This document shows positions 1-7,132 of a stretch of DNA of 64,000 nt, piece after piece. Source of the stretch: VFKU01 sp964620045. GTDB lineage: Bacteria; Hydrogenedentota; Hydrogenedentia; Hydrogenedentales; GCA-2746185. The position numbers and the translations under genes are program-made. The first letter of the stretch is position 1. Every line of letters begins with the position of its first letter. The stretch lies in the NCBI GenBank assembly GCA_964620045.1, contig CAZUJL010000012.1, forward strand, positions 62,001 through 126,000, read 5' to 3'. Below the pieces are notes generated by a model. It was not told the DNA's origin. It did no database searches and saw nothing but the letters and a program-made list of their open reading frames with translations.

Positions 1-1
1 C

Positions 2-1099
2 AAAACCGGCACCATCACCACCGGCCGCCCCGAAGTCCAGCACGTCGTGCCGTTCAACGGCCACACCGAGCGCGAACTCCTCGAGCGCGCCGCCGCGATG
101 GAGGCGCACAGCAACCATCCGCTCGCGCGCGCCGTGCAGCGCCACGCCGCCGCGCACGGCATCACGCCCGAACCGGTCGACGCCTACCGCGAAATCCGAG
201 GACGTGGGGCAGAGGGCACCTTCCGCGGCCGCGCGTTCTGGATCGGCAGCCACCGCCTCGTCCACGAACGCCACGCGGACAAACCGTCATCGGTCGCAGC
301 AGGCAACGCAGACTTCGTCACAGCGAAGAGCACTCCCGCCACCGGCAACGCCAACGTTGTCATTGCGAGGAGCGCAGTTGGCGACGAAGCAATCTCTTCA
401 ACCAACGGCCAACCCCTCGCGAGCGGATCCACGCACAACGGCTGCTCGCAACACGACACCATCGCCGCCATCGAGGCTGCTGGCCATTCCGTCGTCGCCA
501 TCGGCAACAACGACCACCTCTGCGGCATCGTGGCCATCGCCGACACCGTTCGCCCACAGGCCGCCGAGATCCTCGCCGACCTCCGCCGCGCCGGACTCCG
601 CCTCGTAATGCTCACCGGCGACAACCGCGGCACCGCCGAAGCCGTAGGCCGCGCCGTCGCGGCATCAACCAGTGATTCGTGGGGCGGCCTCGACGAAATC
701 TACGCCGAACTCCTCCCCGAAGAAAAAGTCGACCGCATCCGCCATCTCGCGCGCGACCACGGCGCCATCGCCATGATCGGCGACGGCATCAACGACGCGC
801 CCGCACTCGCCGCCGCCCACCTCGGCATCGCCATGGGCGCCGCCGGCTCCGACGTCGCCATCGAGACCGCCGACATCGCGCTCATGTCCGACGACCTCAG
901 CCGCCTTCCGTGGCTCATCCACCACAGTCGCCGCACACTGCGCATCATCCAGCAAAACATCGCCTTTGCGCTCGGCCTGAAACTCCTCTTCATCCTGCTC
1001 GCCGTCGCCGGCCTCGCCACCCTCTGGATGGCCATCGCCGCCGACATGGGCGCCTCGCTCCTCGTCATCGCGAACGCCCTGCGCCTCCTGCGCGCGTAA
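2..1099 (+). CDS. Heavy-metal P1B-type ATPase, C-terminal part (Zn/Cd/Pb exporter type), 5' truncated
   Basis: This is the catalytic and C-terminal part of a metal-exporting P-type ATPase of the inner membrane. The window opens inside the phosphorylation motif: the first complete codons read KTGT, so the phosphorylated Asp lies just outside. An HP motif (SNHPLA) for nucleotide binding, TGDN, and the hinge motif GDGINDAP follow. The last two membrane helices carry a Lys (ALGLK) and an Asp (AADMGAS), the pair typical of the P1B-2 Zn/Cd/Pb subgroup of ZntA; the substrate is inferred from this. The nucleotide-binding domain carries about 50 extra residues between HERHAD and the segment starting CSQHDT. 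That insertion contains a copy of a genomic palindromic repeat (356-397) read in frame. No metal-binding N-terminus can be judged. Confidence 0.93.
   Translation, partial: KTGTITTGRPEVQHVVPFNGHTERELLERAAAMEAHSNHPLARAVQRHAAAHGITPEPVDAYREIRGRGAEGTFRGRAFWIGSHRLVHERHADKPSSVAAGNADFVTAKSTPATGNANVVIARSAVGDEAISSTNGQPLASGSTHNGCSQHDTIAAIEAAGHSVVAIGNNDHLCGIVAIADTVRPQAAEILADLRRAGLRLVMLTGDNRGTAEAVGRAVAASTSDSWGGLDEIYAELLPEEKVDRIRHLARDHGAIAMIGDGINDAPALAAAHLGIAMGAAGSDVAIETADIALMSDDLSRLPWLIHHSRRTLRIIQQNIAFALGLKLLFILLAVAGLATLWMAIAADMGASLLVIANALRLLRA
356..397 (+). repeat. Family-1 palindromic repeat, copy inside the ATPase gene
   Basis: About 42 bases beginning GTTGTCATTGCGAGGAGCG and ending GACGAAGCAATCTC. 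It matches the intergenic copy at 56616-56656 except for one extra G, and has an inverted relative at 56761-56803. Here it is translated in frame as part of the nucleotide-binding domain insertion (around NVVIARSAVGDEAIS). Confidence 0.85.
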
Positions 1100-1162
1100 C
1101 CACAACTGCATTTCACAGAAGGCAACGGAGGAAACGAAGAACCGCACCAATCGTTTTCGCTC

Positions 1163-1209
1163 GTCATTGCGAGGCATTTCGCGAAGAGCGAAATGCCGCG
1201 GCAATCTCT
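1163..1209 (+). repeat. Family-1-like repeat with internal hairpin
   Basis: It shares the ends GTCATTGCGAGG and GGCAATCTC with the family-1 repeats. The middle is replaced by a self-complementary stretch (GGCATTTCGC, five-base loop, GCGAAATGCC). It lies 63 bases after the ATPase stop codon and could also serve as a transcription end or processing hairpin; there is no T-run. Confidence 0.7.
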
Positions 1210-1210
1210 A

Positions 1211-1262
1211 AGGTCAAGAACCGTATAACCACCGATAAACACGGATGAACACCGATAACCCA
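1211..1262 (+). repeat. Family-3 intergenic repeat (AGGTCAAGAA ... ACACCGATAA type)
   Basis: Degenerate repeat with AAGGTCAAGAAC followed by variants of ACGGATGAACACCGATAA. Related copies are at 55351-55404 and 57632-57690. The rest of this 271-base gap holds a small hairpin, CCTAAGC-TCC-GCTTAGG (1318-1334), and no gene. Confidence 0.65.
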
Positions 1263-1370
1263 TCCGTAGCGCCGCCCTCCTGGCGACACACTCCACCCGT
1301 TAATACCGGGTGCCACACCTAAGCTCCGCTTAGGCGTGCCTCAACCCCCGAACATGGGTTTCTGTTGGCG

Positions 1371-1862
1371 TCATTCATCTGAGCTTAGCTCTACCGGCTC
1401 CGGCACGGTGACAGGCGTGTCATCAAGGAAGCGGTTTTGTTTGTCGCGCTCTTTATCCTCGCGTTCTTTCAGCGCTGTCAATTCGCCTTTATGCCAGCGA
1501 TAGATATAGTTTGGTTCGTCAACATCGATGTTCCATGTGTGTTGTTTGAGCTGACTCGGCGAAACGAAAATATAATAAATGCGTTCGGGAAGCACGGGCA
1601 GACGTAACTGCAGAGTATCCTTAGAATCAGCTAATTCCGCTTGTGATCGGATAATGTCTGTTATGTACATCTTTGGTATATATCCGACCCAATATTCAAC
1701 TTTCCCTTCGGTTCGAGTTTCTCGTAATACAACCCAATCCGGCGGGTAGTCCACAAATGATCGTAACCATGACCGAGCGGATTGGTCACATCCCGCGAAC
1801 ATAACTATGCAAATAAGCGTTAAGAATAAATGCTGAGGCAATTGGCGTTTTTGAGTTAGCAT
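1371..1862 (-). CDS. Hypothetical lipoprotein
   Basis: A predicted exported lipoprotein of 163 residues: a hydrophobic signal ends in the lipobox-like MFAGC, followed by a charged domain with many aromatic residues and an acidic tail. I recognise no family. The start at 1862 is preferred because GAGGA lies five bases upstream; an ATG twelve bases earlier would overlap the preceding gene. It follows the large secreted protein (stop at 1864) directly, so the two are probably co-transcribed. Base composition is visibly less GC-rich than in most of the window, as in the 3' part of the upstream gene. The product is probably held at a membrane facing the periplasm; its role is unknown. Confidence 0.75.
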   Translation of the reverse strand: MLTQKRQLPQHLFLTLICIVMFAGCDQSARSWLRSFVDYPPDWVVLRETRTEGKVEYWVGYIPKMYITDIIRSQAELADSKDTLQLRLPVLPERIYYIFVSPSQLKQHTWNIDVDEPNYIYRWHKGELTALKEREDKERDKQNRFLDDTPVTVPEPVELSSDE

Positions 1863-1863
1863 T

Positions 1864-4800
1864 TTAATCCTCATTGCTGGCCGTCCAGGGGTTCATGTCC
1901 ATGTTTTCGAACTGCAAGAAAATATAAGGACGGTCAAATCGTCCTTGGCTGACAAGCCCGTCGTTCCCGACCCAAGGTGTGGTATTCGGTGTCGCTTCAT
2001 AATCCCCGCGCGGCCACAAAGCACGGTCATATACATTAGGGTTGATGGTTTGCATACCAAGTGCTCGGTCTGGAGTTAGTACGTGCTCCTTTATCTGTGC
2101 ATCGCTCCAGTTCTCTCTAATAGCATTATACAGCTCGATCCCTGTCTCTGTAGCTGTGGGATCGTCGATAATATCCTCAACATCTAAGGTCCAGTTTAAC
2201 GCCAATTTTTTGATCCCTTTTCCTAGATTGTTCAGCCAAGCACCATCAAGAAGTAGACTGTCCTGACTCGGATTTGCCGGGTAGCCATGCTGTGTTGTTG
2301 CGAAAAAGACGGCTTTCGCCCAGACTGTGAAAAGGATCACATTGATCCGTCCGCGGACCAAAACTGTATTGTCTACTGTCGCATATGCTGGAAAATTGAC
2401 ATGGTCAAGTCGATCGGCGTTTGATTCACCCGATTCATTCAAGCCGTAACTATACTTCCGTGTCGGCCTTTCCAATCCGTACAAAAACATTATTTGAGTG
2501 TAATCAAATCGGAATGCCGCGACCGAAGCAAACGCTCGTTCCATGCGTTGGAGCGGATCAAACGGCACTTCACCGATAAACGGCACGTCGATGATGGGAA
2601 TCGGCCCCTCATCGAGCATATATTCCACCCATTGCTCGCCTACGCCGGGATTGTTGGCTGTGCCATCAACGATTTGCCGTGCTTCTTGGATAATCCAATC
2701 CTGTACGTCCGGCCCGGCGAAGGGTAGCAAAACGTAGGCGACAGCGGTCCTTGATGGCGGTGCCGATTTTTCACCGTTAACCCGTACTTCACATCGGATT
2801 TTGTACAGGCCAGGAACCGGCGGATTAGAGTTATCAAATTCAAGTCGTGCGTTTAACCCATCGCCGATCAGTCTGCCCGCCTGTATGCTGTCATCATGGA
2901 AAGACCAGATGACGTCGAAAGTTTCTTCCGAAAAGCTCGTGTCAAGTTGTCCCTGAAGTTCCACAACGAATGGTCCAGCAATATCCCCATTAATTGTCCG
3001 CTCGCGGATAGCATCAAAGTAAACCTCCGCGGCTCGTGGATAGCCTACGCGCTCGGGATGCGCTTCTTGTTCCATTTTGCGTTCCAGTGGCGCACCGTCC
3101 GGTGTACCCCATTCCGTCATTTCGCTTTCGAAAAACGCATTGCCGAATGGTCCAGGAGCAGTGACTCGGACACCTTTCAGTTCGGCATCCGAAGGAATAG
3201 GTCCACGTAACACGAGTGTGATTTGTGATTCAACGGACACATTTGGAGGCGGTGGTGGAGTATTTGGATAGTAGTGCCACCAATTCGCAATGAATGTTAC
3301 TTCATTTCCTGTGCCCAATACATTGTTACTTCCGGTTCCCAGTAGCCATTTCAGAACGACGAAGTCTTGATATGGCTCCGTGGGTGTGAAACGCCAAGTC
3401 ACTTCATCGCCCGTGCGATATCGAGTGTGAAGGCGATAGTGGTCGGTGGGCGCAGGAGCGGGTGCTTGGCTGTAGTATGTATTGAGGGAATCGGTAACCA
3501 CCTCAATCACCCGTCCGTCAACGGAGGGAGTCACTCCCGGACTAACAAATTGAACAGCTACGCCTTTAAAGCCTTGTTCGATTTGGTAGTTGACCGACAA
3601 AGGATTGATCGGGGATGACCCAAACCCGAACTCCGCACCATTCGTCCATTCATCGCCATCTGGATTTCCACTAGCGCCGGCGGTACCCGATGCACTGAGC
3701 GGGTCGAGACCATAGTTTATTTCCCACCAGTCAGGCATCGTATCGCCGTCCGAATCGGGGTTATTGGGATTGGTGCCTAGTTCGGCCTCACGGAAATTTG
3801 CAATTCCATCCTCATCTGGATCGGCTACGTCGAGATTCGTTTCGTTTTCTGTGAATACGGGCCACAGCAAACGGTTTTTTTCGAGCACAAAAGAATGAAT
3901 TCCGGCAACTAACAGGTCTTCTTGCGAAGCTGTTTGCGATGGGTCTTCTGGAAACCACCAACCATCAAACTTGTATCCCTCGGCGGGGTAGGCCTTCACC
4001 GTGATCGCGGCACCTTCGGGGAAGGTGCGTTGCTCCGGGTTAATGGCGTAGCTCAATCCGCTCAGAGATTCGCCGACCGGTTCGTAGACCACGGCGCCAA
4101 TACCGGTGAAGTACGTGAACAGCGTCGCCGTAGATTCGCCGATACGCACCGGGCCATTGACGGCTTCAACGCTGATCGTGTGCGGCGGGTTGTAGGAGCC
4201 GGATTCCCCGGAACGATAAATCGGCGTTCGGCGATCGATGAGCACCGAATCGCTGCCATTTACCGCAGCGACCCAGACTCCTTCGGCAAACAGGTTGTAC
4301 GGATTCTCTTCCGTACCGTCTTCGTAGCCGCTCTCTCCGAAGTCCACCCACACCGGGTCGCCGGGCCCGAGCATCAAGGAAGTTTGCCCGCCACCGCCCG
4401 GCCCGTCTATGAGCGATTCACCGCCTTCCGACAGTGGACCTCCACTCGTAAACGTTTCCTCGCCACCAAGTGTGATTTCTCCAGATTCATTTTCACTCGT
4501 CCCGCCACCGGTCCCGTTCTCCGTTGAACCCGTGCCGTTTGCCAGAGCAGCGTCCAACGGCGCGAACACGGATAGCGAGCGCAGTTCGGCTTCGATGTAG
4601 ACCGGCTGCGCCTCGTCATTGGGTGCGGTTTCGTCGTGCGGTAAGGTGACGCAGGAAGCCGCCGTCCACGAACCCGATTCCGCCAAAGGGGCTAGACCGC
4701 TGCTCGGATCGCTCGCGATGTAGGTCGGGTGTTCGTATAGCACCGGAAACGCATCGACCGGCGCGATCATGTCTTCAAAACGCACGCGGATCGGCGCATC

Positions 4801-5325
4801 CTGTAGACGCACAGGGTCGATCTCATCAAATGTCGCGCCGTTGTCGTCGCTCACCAGCACACTGATCTCGACATATTGCCCGCCGGTCAGTAATTCAGCA
4901 TCCTCGTGCGCTTCAAACTCGGATGCCTGCGCCGCGCCGAACAACGAAGTCAGGTCCGGCGCCACGCCCACCAGCAACACCGCGATCTCGCCGCCGTCTG
5001 CCAGCGTTCCCGGACTCTCCACGAGAATGCGCTGCGTCCCACCGCCGACACGCGGCACCTCGACGTCGATGCTTTGCGTTTTGACATCGTCCGACCACCG
5101 CAACGCTGCCACAGATCGCGGTCCGCCAATCGAAACCCACAAATCTCCATCGCCCAGTGCCGCAATCGGATTGTCCGGCCAACCATCCGAGTTACTATCC
5201 GCCGAAGAGGGCGGGCTGAACGGCGTTCCCGTCGCGGGATAAACCGTATTGGTCATCTGCGCCCCCGACGCACCTGCTAGAACGCTTAACATCAAACAAA
5301 ACAACGCAGCCCGCCGCAGACTCAT
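1864..5325 (-). CDS. Large secreted protein with thrombospondin-3-like calcium repeats
   Basis: A secreted protein of 1153 residues. The N-terminus has a signal peptide ending at about ASGAQ (residue 23). A first segment of beta-type sequence runs to roughly residue 300 and includes a Gly/Glu/Thr-rich low-complexity linker (TGSTENGTGGGTSENESGE). Around residues 500-570 lie Asp-rich repeats such as DPDEDGIANFREAELGTNP and DSDGDTMPDWWE, typical of bacterial thrombospondin type 3 calcium-binding repeats. The C-terminal 550 residues match nothing I recognise. The start at 5325 is supported by AAGGGG seven bases upstream. It probably acts outside the cell or at the outer surface and heads a two-gene unit with the lipoprotein downstream. 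Confidence 0.85.
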   Translation of the reverse strand: MSLRRAALFCLMLSVLAGASGAQMTNTVYPATGTPFSPPSSADSNSDGWPDNPIAALGDGDLWVSIGGPRSVAALRWSDDVKTQSIDVEVPRVGGGTQRILVESPGTLADGGEIAVLLVGVAPDLTSLFGAAQASEFEAHEDAELLTGGQYVEISVLVSDDNGATFDEIDPVRLQDAPIRVRFEDMIAPVDAFPVLYEHPTYIASDPSSGLAPLAESGSWTAASCVTLPHDETAPNDEAQPVYIEAELRSLSVFAPLDAALANGTGSTENGTGGGTSENESGEITLGGEETFTSGGPLSEGGESLIDGPGGGGQTSLMLGPGDPVWVDFGESGYEDGTEENPYNLFAEGVWVAAVNGSDSVLIDRRTPIYRSGESGSYNPPHTISVEAVNGPVRIGESTATLFTYFTGIGAVVYEPVGESLSGLSYAINPEQRTFPEGAAITVKAYPAEGYKFDGWWFPEDPSQTASQEDLLVAGIHSFVLEKNRLLWPVFTENETNLDVADPDEDGIANFREAELGTNPNNPDSDGDTMPDWWEINYGLDPLSASGTAGASGNPDGDEWTNGAEFGFGSSPINPLSVNYQIEQGFKGVAVQFVSPGVTPSVDGRVIEVVTDSLNTYYSQAPAPAPTDHYRLHTRYRTGDEVTWRFTPTEPYQDFVVLKWLLGTGSNNVLGTGNEVTFIANWWHYYPNTPPPPPNVSVESQITLVLRGPIPSDAELKGVRVTAPGPFGNAFFESEMTEWGTPDGAPLERKMEQEAHPERVGYPRAAEVYFDAIRERTINGDIAGPFVVELQGQLDTSFSEETFDVIWSFHDDSIQAGRLIGDGLNARLEFDNSNPPVPGLYKIRCEVRVNGEKSAPPSRTAVAYVLLPFAGPDVQDWIIQEARQIVDGTANNPGVGEQWVEYMLDEGPIPIIDVPFIGEVPFDPLQRMERAFASVAAFRFDYTQIMFLYGLERPTRKYSYGLNESGESNADRLDHVNFPAYATVDNTVLVRGRINVILFTVWAKAVFFATTQHGYPANPSQDSLLLDGAWLNNLGKGIKKLALNWTLDVEDIIDDPTATETGIELYNAIRENWSDAQIKEHVLTPDRALGMQTINPNVYDRALWPRGDYEATPNTTPWVGNDGLVSQGRFDRPYIFLQFENMDMNPWTASNED

Positions 5326-5717
5326 TCGATTTCCCCTTAAGACTTACAGACAGCCAATATAATGAGCCATTACAATGATATTCCTCAAATTGCACCAGAG
5401 TTGCGCTCAATTTCCTTGCGATTTCATTTCGAATCAGTTCCGAATCAACTGCGAATTTCCATCAAAATTATCCTTGCAGCAGCACCTTGTTTCGCACGAC
5501 ACCCTTGTTTCGCGACTGGTCTTAATGTGGAAGCGGCGTCCCGCCGCTTGAGTGGAACCCTTGTCTCGCACCTACGCTTTTCCCGCCACACGCTGCAACA
5601 ACCGTGCATAGGTAATAGAGAACATCGGCAGACCGATGGAGGTCGGTCCCCGGAGTCCCCGGTGGCATAGTGTGACGCCGTTAAGGCACGGCGTGGCAAA
5701 ACGTGATAATGCGCGAA
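5326..5717. other. Intergenic region with short repeats
   Basis: 392 bases between two minus-strand genes with no convincing gene. It contains three loose direct copies of CTTGTTTCGC-like sequence (about 5485-5570), one copy of the family-2 palindrome (5522-5548), and GC-rich inverted pieces near 5640. The 60 bases nearest 5325 are AT-rich and probably hold the promoter of the large secreted protein, but no clear -35/-10 pair was found. Confidence 0.5.
5522..5548 (+). repeat. Family-2 palindromic repeat (AGCGGCG-TCC-CGCCGCT)
   Basis: 27 bases: TTAATGTGGA followed by a GC-rich palindrome, AGCGGCGTCCCGCCGCT. The same 27 bases occur in inverted orientation at 57081-57107 (identical), and a copy with 25/27 matches lies inside the PilZ-like gene (40889-40915). 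Confidence 0.85.
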
Positions 5718-6167
5718 CTACTTCTTCCGCTCTTTGAACCGGTCGCCGGCGAATTTGGTGAAGGCAGTGCGAATCAGGAGCTGATCGGCGTGGCCGATTT
5801 CAGGGCGGTCCTGCACGCGCGCGACGAAGTCGTGCCAGGCGAATTCGAGGACGGTGGTGGGGTCTTTTGCGCAGACGGTCGCCGTACGCGTGCCGTATTT
5901 GTTGAACTGCTGCATCTCGCCGACGAGTTCGGGCGCCTGCACGAATACCGGCTTGTTGGTGCCAAAGGCGACCGTGAGCGCGCCGTCGACGATGATGGCG
6001 CCAGTATTGTCGTCGATCGCGCCCTCGGCGTAAAGCTGCTCGCCTTTCTTGAGCACGCGGACTTTGGCGATGTCGCAGAGGATGTCCGACAGTTGCTTGC
6101 GCAGCGCCGGCTGGAAATTCGCCAACAGCGGAACGTTCTCGATTTTTTCTTTGTACGCGGCTGGCAT
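5718..6167 (-). CDS. Cyclic-nucleotide-binding domain protein (stand-alone)
   Basis: A single Crp-type cNMP-binding domain of about 149 residues. The visible pattern is LLANF near the N-terminus, then KGEQLYAEG, GAIIVDGALTVAFG, and PELVGEMQQFNKYGTRTATVCA, the usual beta-roll sequence. There is no helix-turn-helix after the domain, so it is not a Crp-type DNA-binding regulator. The E-x-x-x-x-x-R phosphate-binding pattern is not clearly retained, so nucleotide binding is uncertain. A start at 6167 is chosen because GAGGG precedes it by seven bases; 6197 (ATG) is an alternative. It follows the SprT-like gene closely and is probably co-transcribed with it. Confidence 0.8.
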   Translation of the reverse strand: MPAAYKEKIENVPLLANFQPALRKQLSDILCDIAKVRVLKKGEQLYAEGAIDDNTGAIIVDGALTVAFGTNKPVFVQAPELVGEMQQFNKYGTRTATVCAKDPTTVLEFAWHDFVARVQDRPEIGHADQLLIRTAFTKFAGDRFKERKK

Positions 6168-6253
6168 GCGCAGACCCTCGCTCTCGGAAGCCGCCATAGT
6201 AGGGTGGCGCGGCGGCGCGTTCAAGATTGGGGCGCGCAGGCCGCTGTGACGGT

Positions 6254-6994
6254 TCAGGCGCTCTTGGCCACCGGCCGCAGCAGGCGGCGCAGGTTCGCCG
6301 GCTGGTCATTCCACGCGACCGCGCGCGCGTAGTCGCGGTATTGCCGCTCGCGCGCGTTGAACTCGCGCGTGTGCACGCACCGCCGACCCACGGCATCGAT
6401 CTCGACACCCAGCTCCGCGTGCAGCATTTCGTGAAACACGATGTAGCGCACGAAGAAATCCGGCACGAAATCCTGATCGAGGTACGGATGAATCCGGATC
6501 AGATGATCGGTGGGGGAGTAACTGCCCAGGCGGATCGAGCGCCGGCGTCGTTGCGGCGGCACTTTGCCCCACGTGATCGGCGCGTCGATGCGGCCGCCGA
6601 ATTCCGCCGCGTTCACGTGATCGTAGTACGCCTGCAAATCGTGGAACTCACCGGCCGTGATCATATTTTCGAGCAGCACCGGCTTGCGCGTGATCAGGTG
6701 CCGGTTCGCGGCGATGAAGTCATCCAGCACCTTGCCCACGCCGCGCCGGCGCCGCCCGAGCGACCACTGGGCCAGCGCCTCGACCACGTCCGCCGGGGCA
6801 CCCGCAAACATACGATGCACGCGCAGCCGTGGTGGACGCCGCAGCGTGCCGGGCTTGAAGGTCATCATCGTGGTCGCGTTGTCGGTGAGGGTAAGCTCGA
6901 TGCGGCCGCCGCACAGCTCGTGCAGGCGGGCCTGCAGCGCCTGCTCATTCCAGACGGGCAGGTGCAGATCGAGTTGGCGGAGCGCCCCTGGCAT
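6254..6994 (-). CDS. SprT-like zinc metallopeptidase
   Basis: A predicted cytoplasmic zinc protease of 246 residues. The HExxH motif reads HEMLH at residues 188-192, and a third candidate metal ligand lies in CVHTREF (His 208), the layout of SprT/YgjP-type peptidases. The first 100 residues form an extra basic domain rich in Arg. SprT relatives act on DNA-bound or damaged proteins in some organisms, but nothing here shows the substrate. The ATG at 6994 is the only reasonable start. The gene precedes the cNMP-binding protein on the same strand and is divergent from the epimerase fusion. Confidence 0.85.
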   Translation of the reverse strand: MPGALRQLDLHLPVWNEQALQARLHELCGGRIELTLTDNATTMMTFKPGTLRRPPRLRVHRMFAGAPADVVEALAQWSLGRRRRGVGKVLDDFIAANRHLITRKPVLLENMITAGEFHDLQAYYDHVNAAEFGGRIDAPITWGKVPPQRRRRSIRLGSYSPTDHLIRIHPYLDQDFVPDFFVRYIVFHEMLHAELGVEIDAVGRRCVHTREFNARERQYRDYARAVAWNDQPANLRRLLRPVAKSA

Positions 6995-7132
6995 TTTTCT
7001 GGTTCCCCCGGCGCCATACGATAGCGATCGACGGTGTAGTGATCAACAGCGTTTTTCGCGTTCGCGCCAGTTTGAAACGCTTGATATACTTCCGCGGTTT
7101 AGCGCGGTTTAGACGGCAGTTCGGAGACGTTT

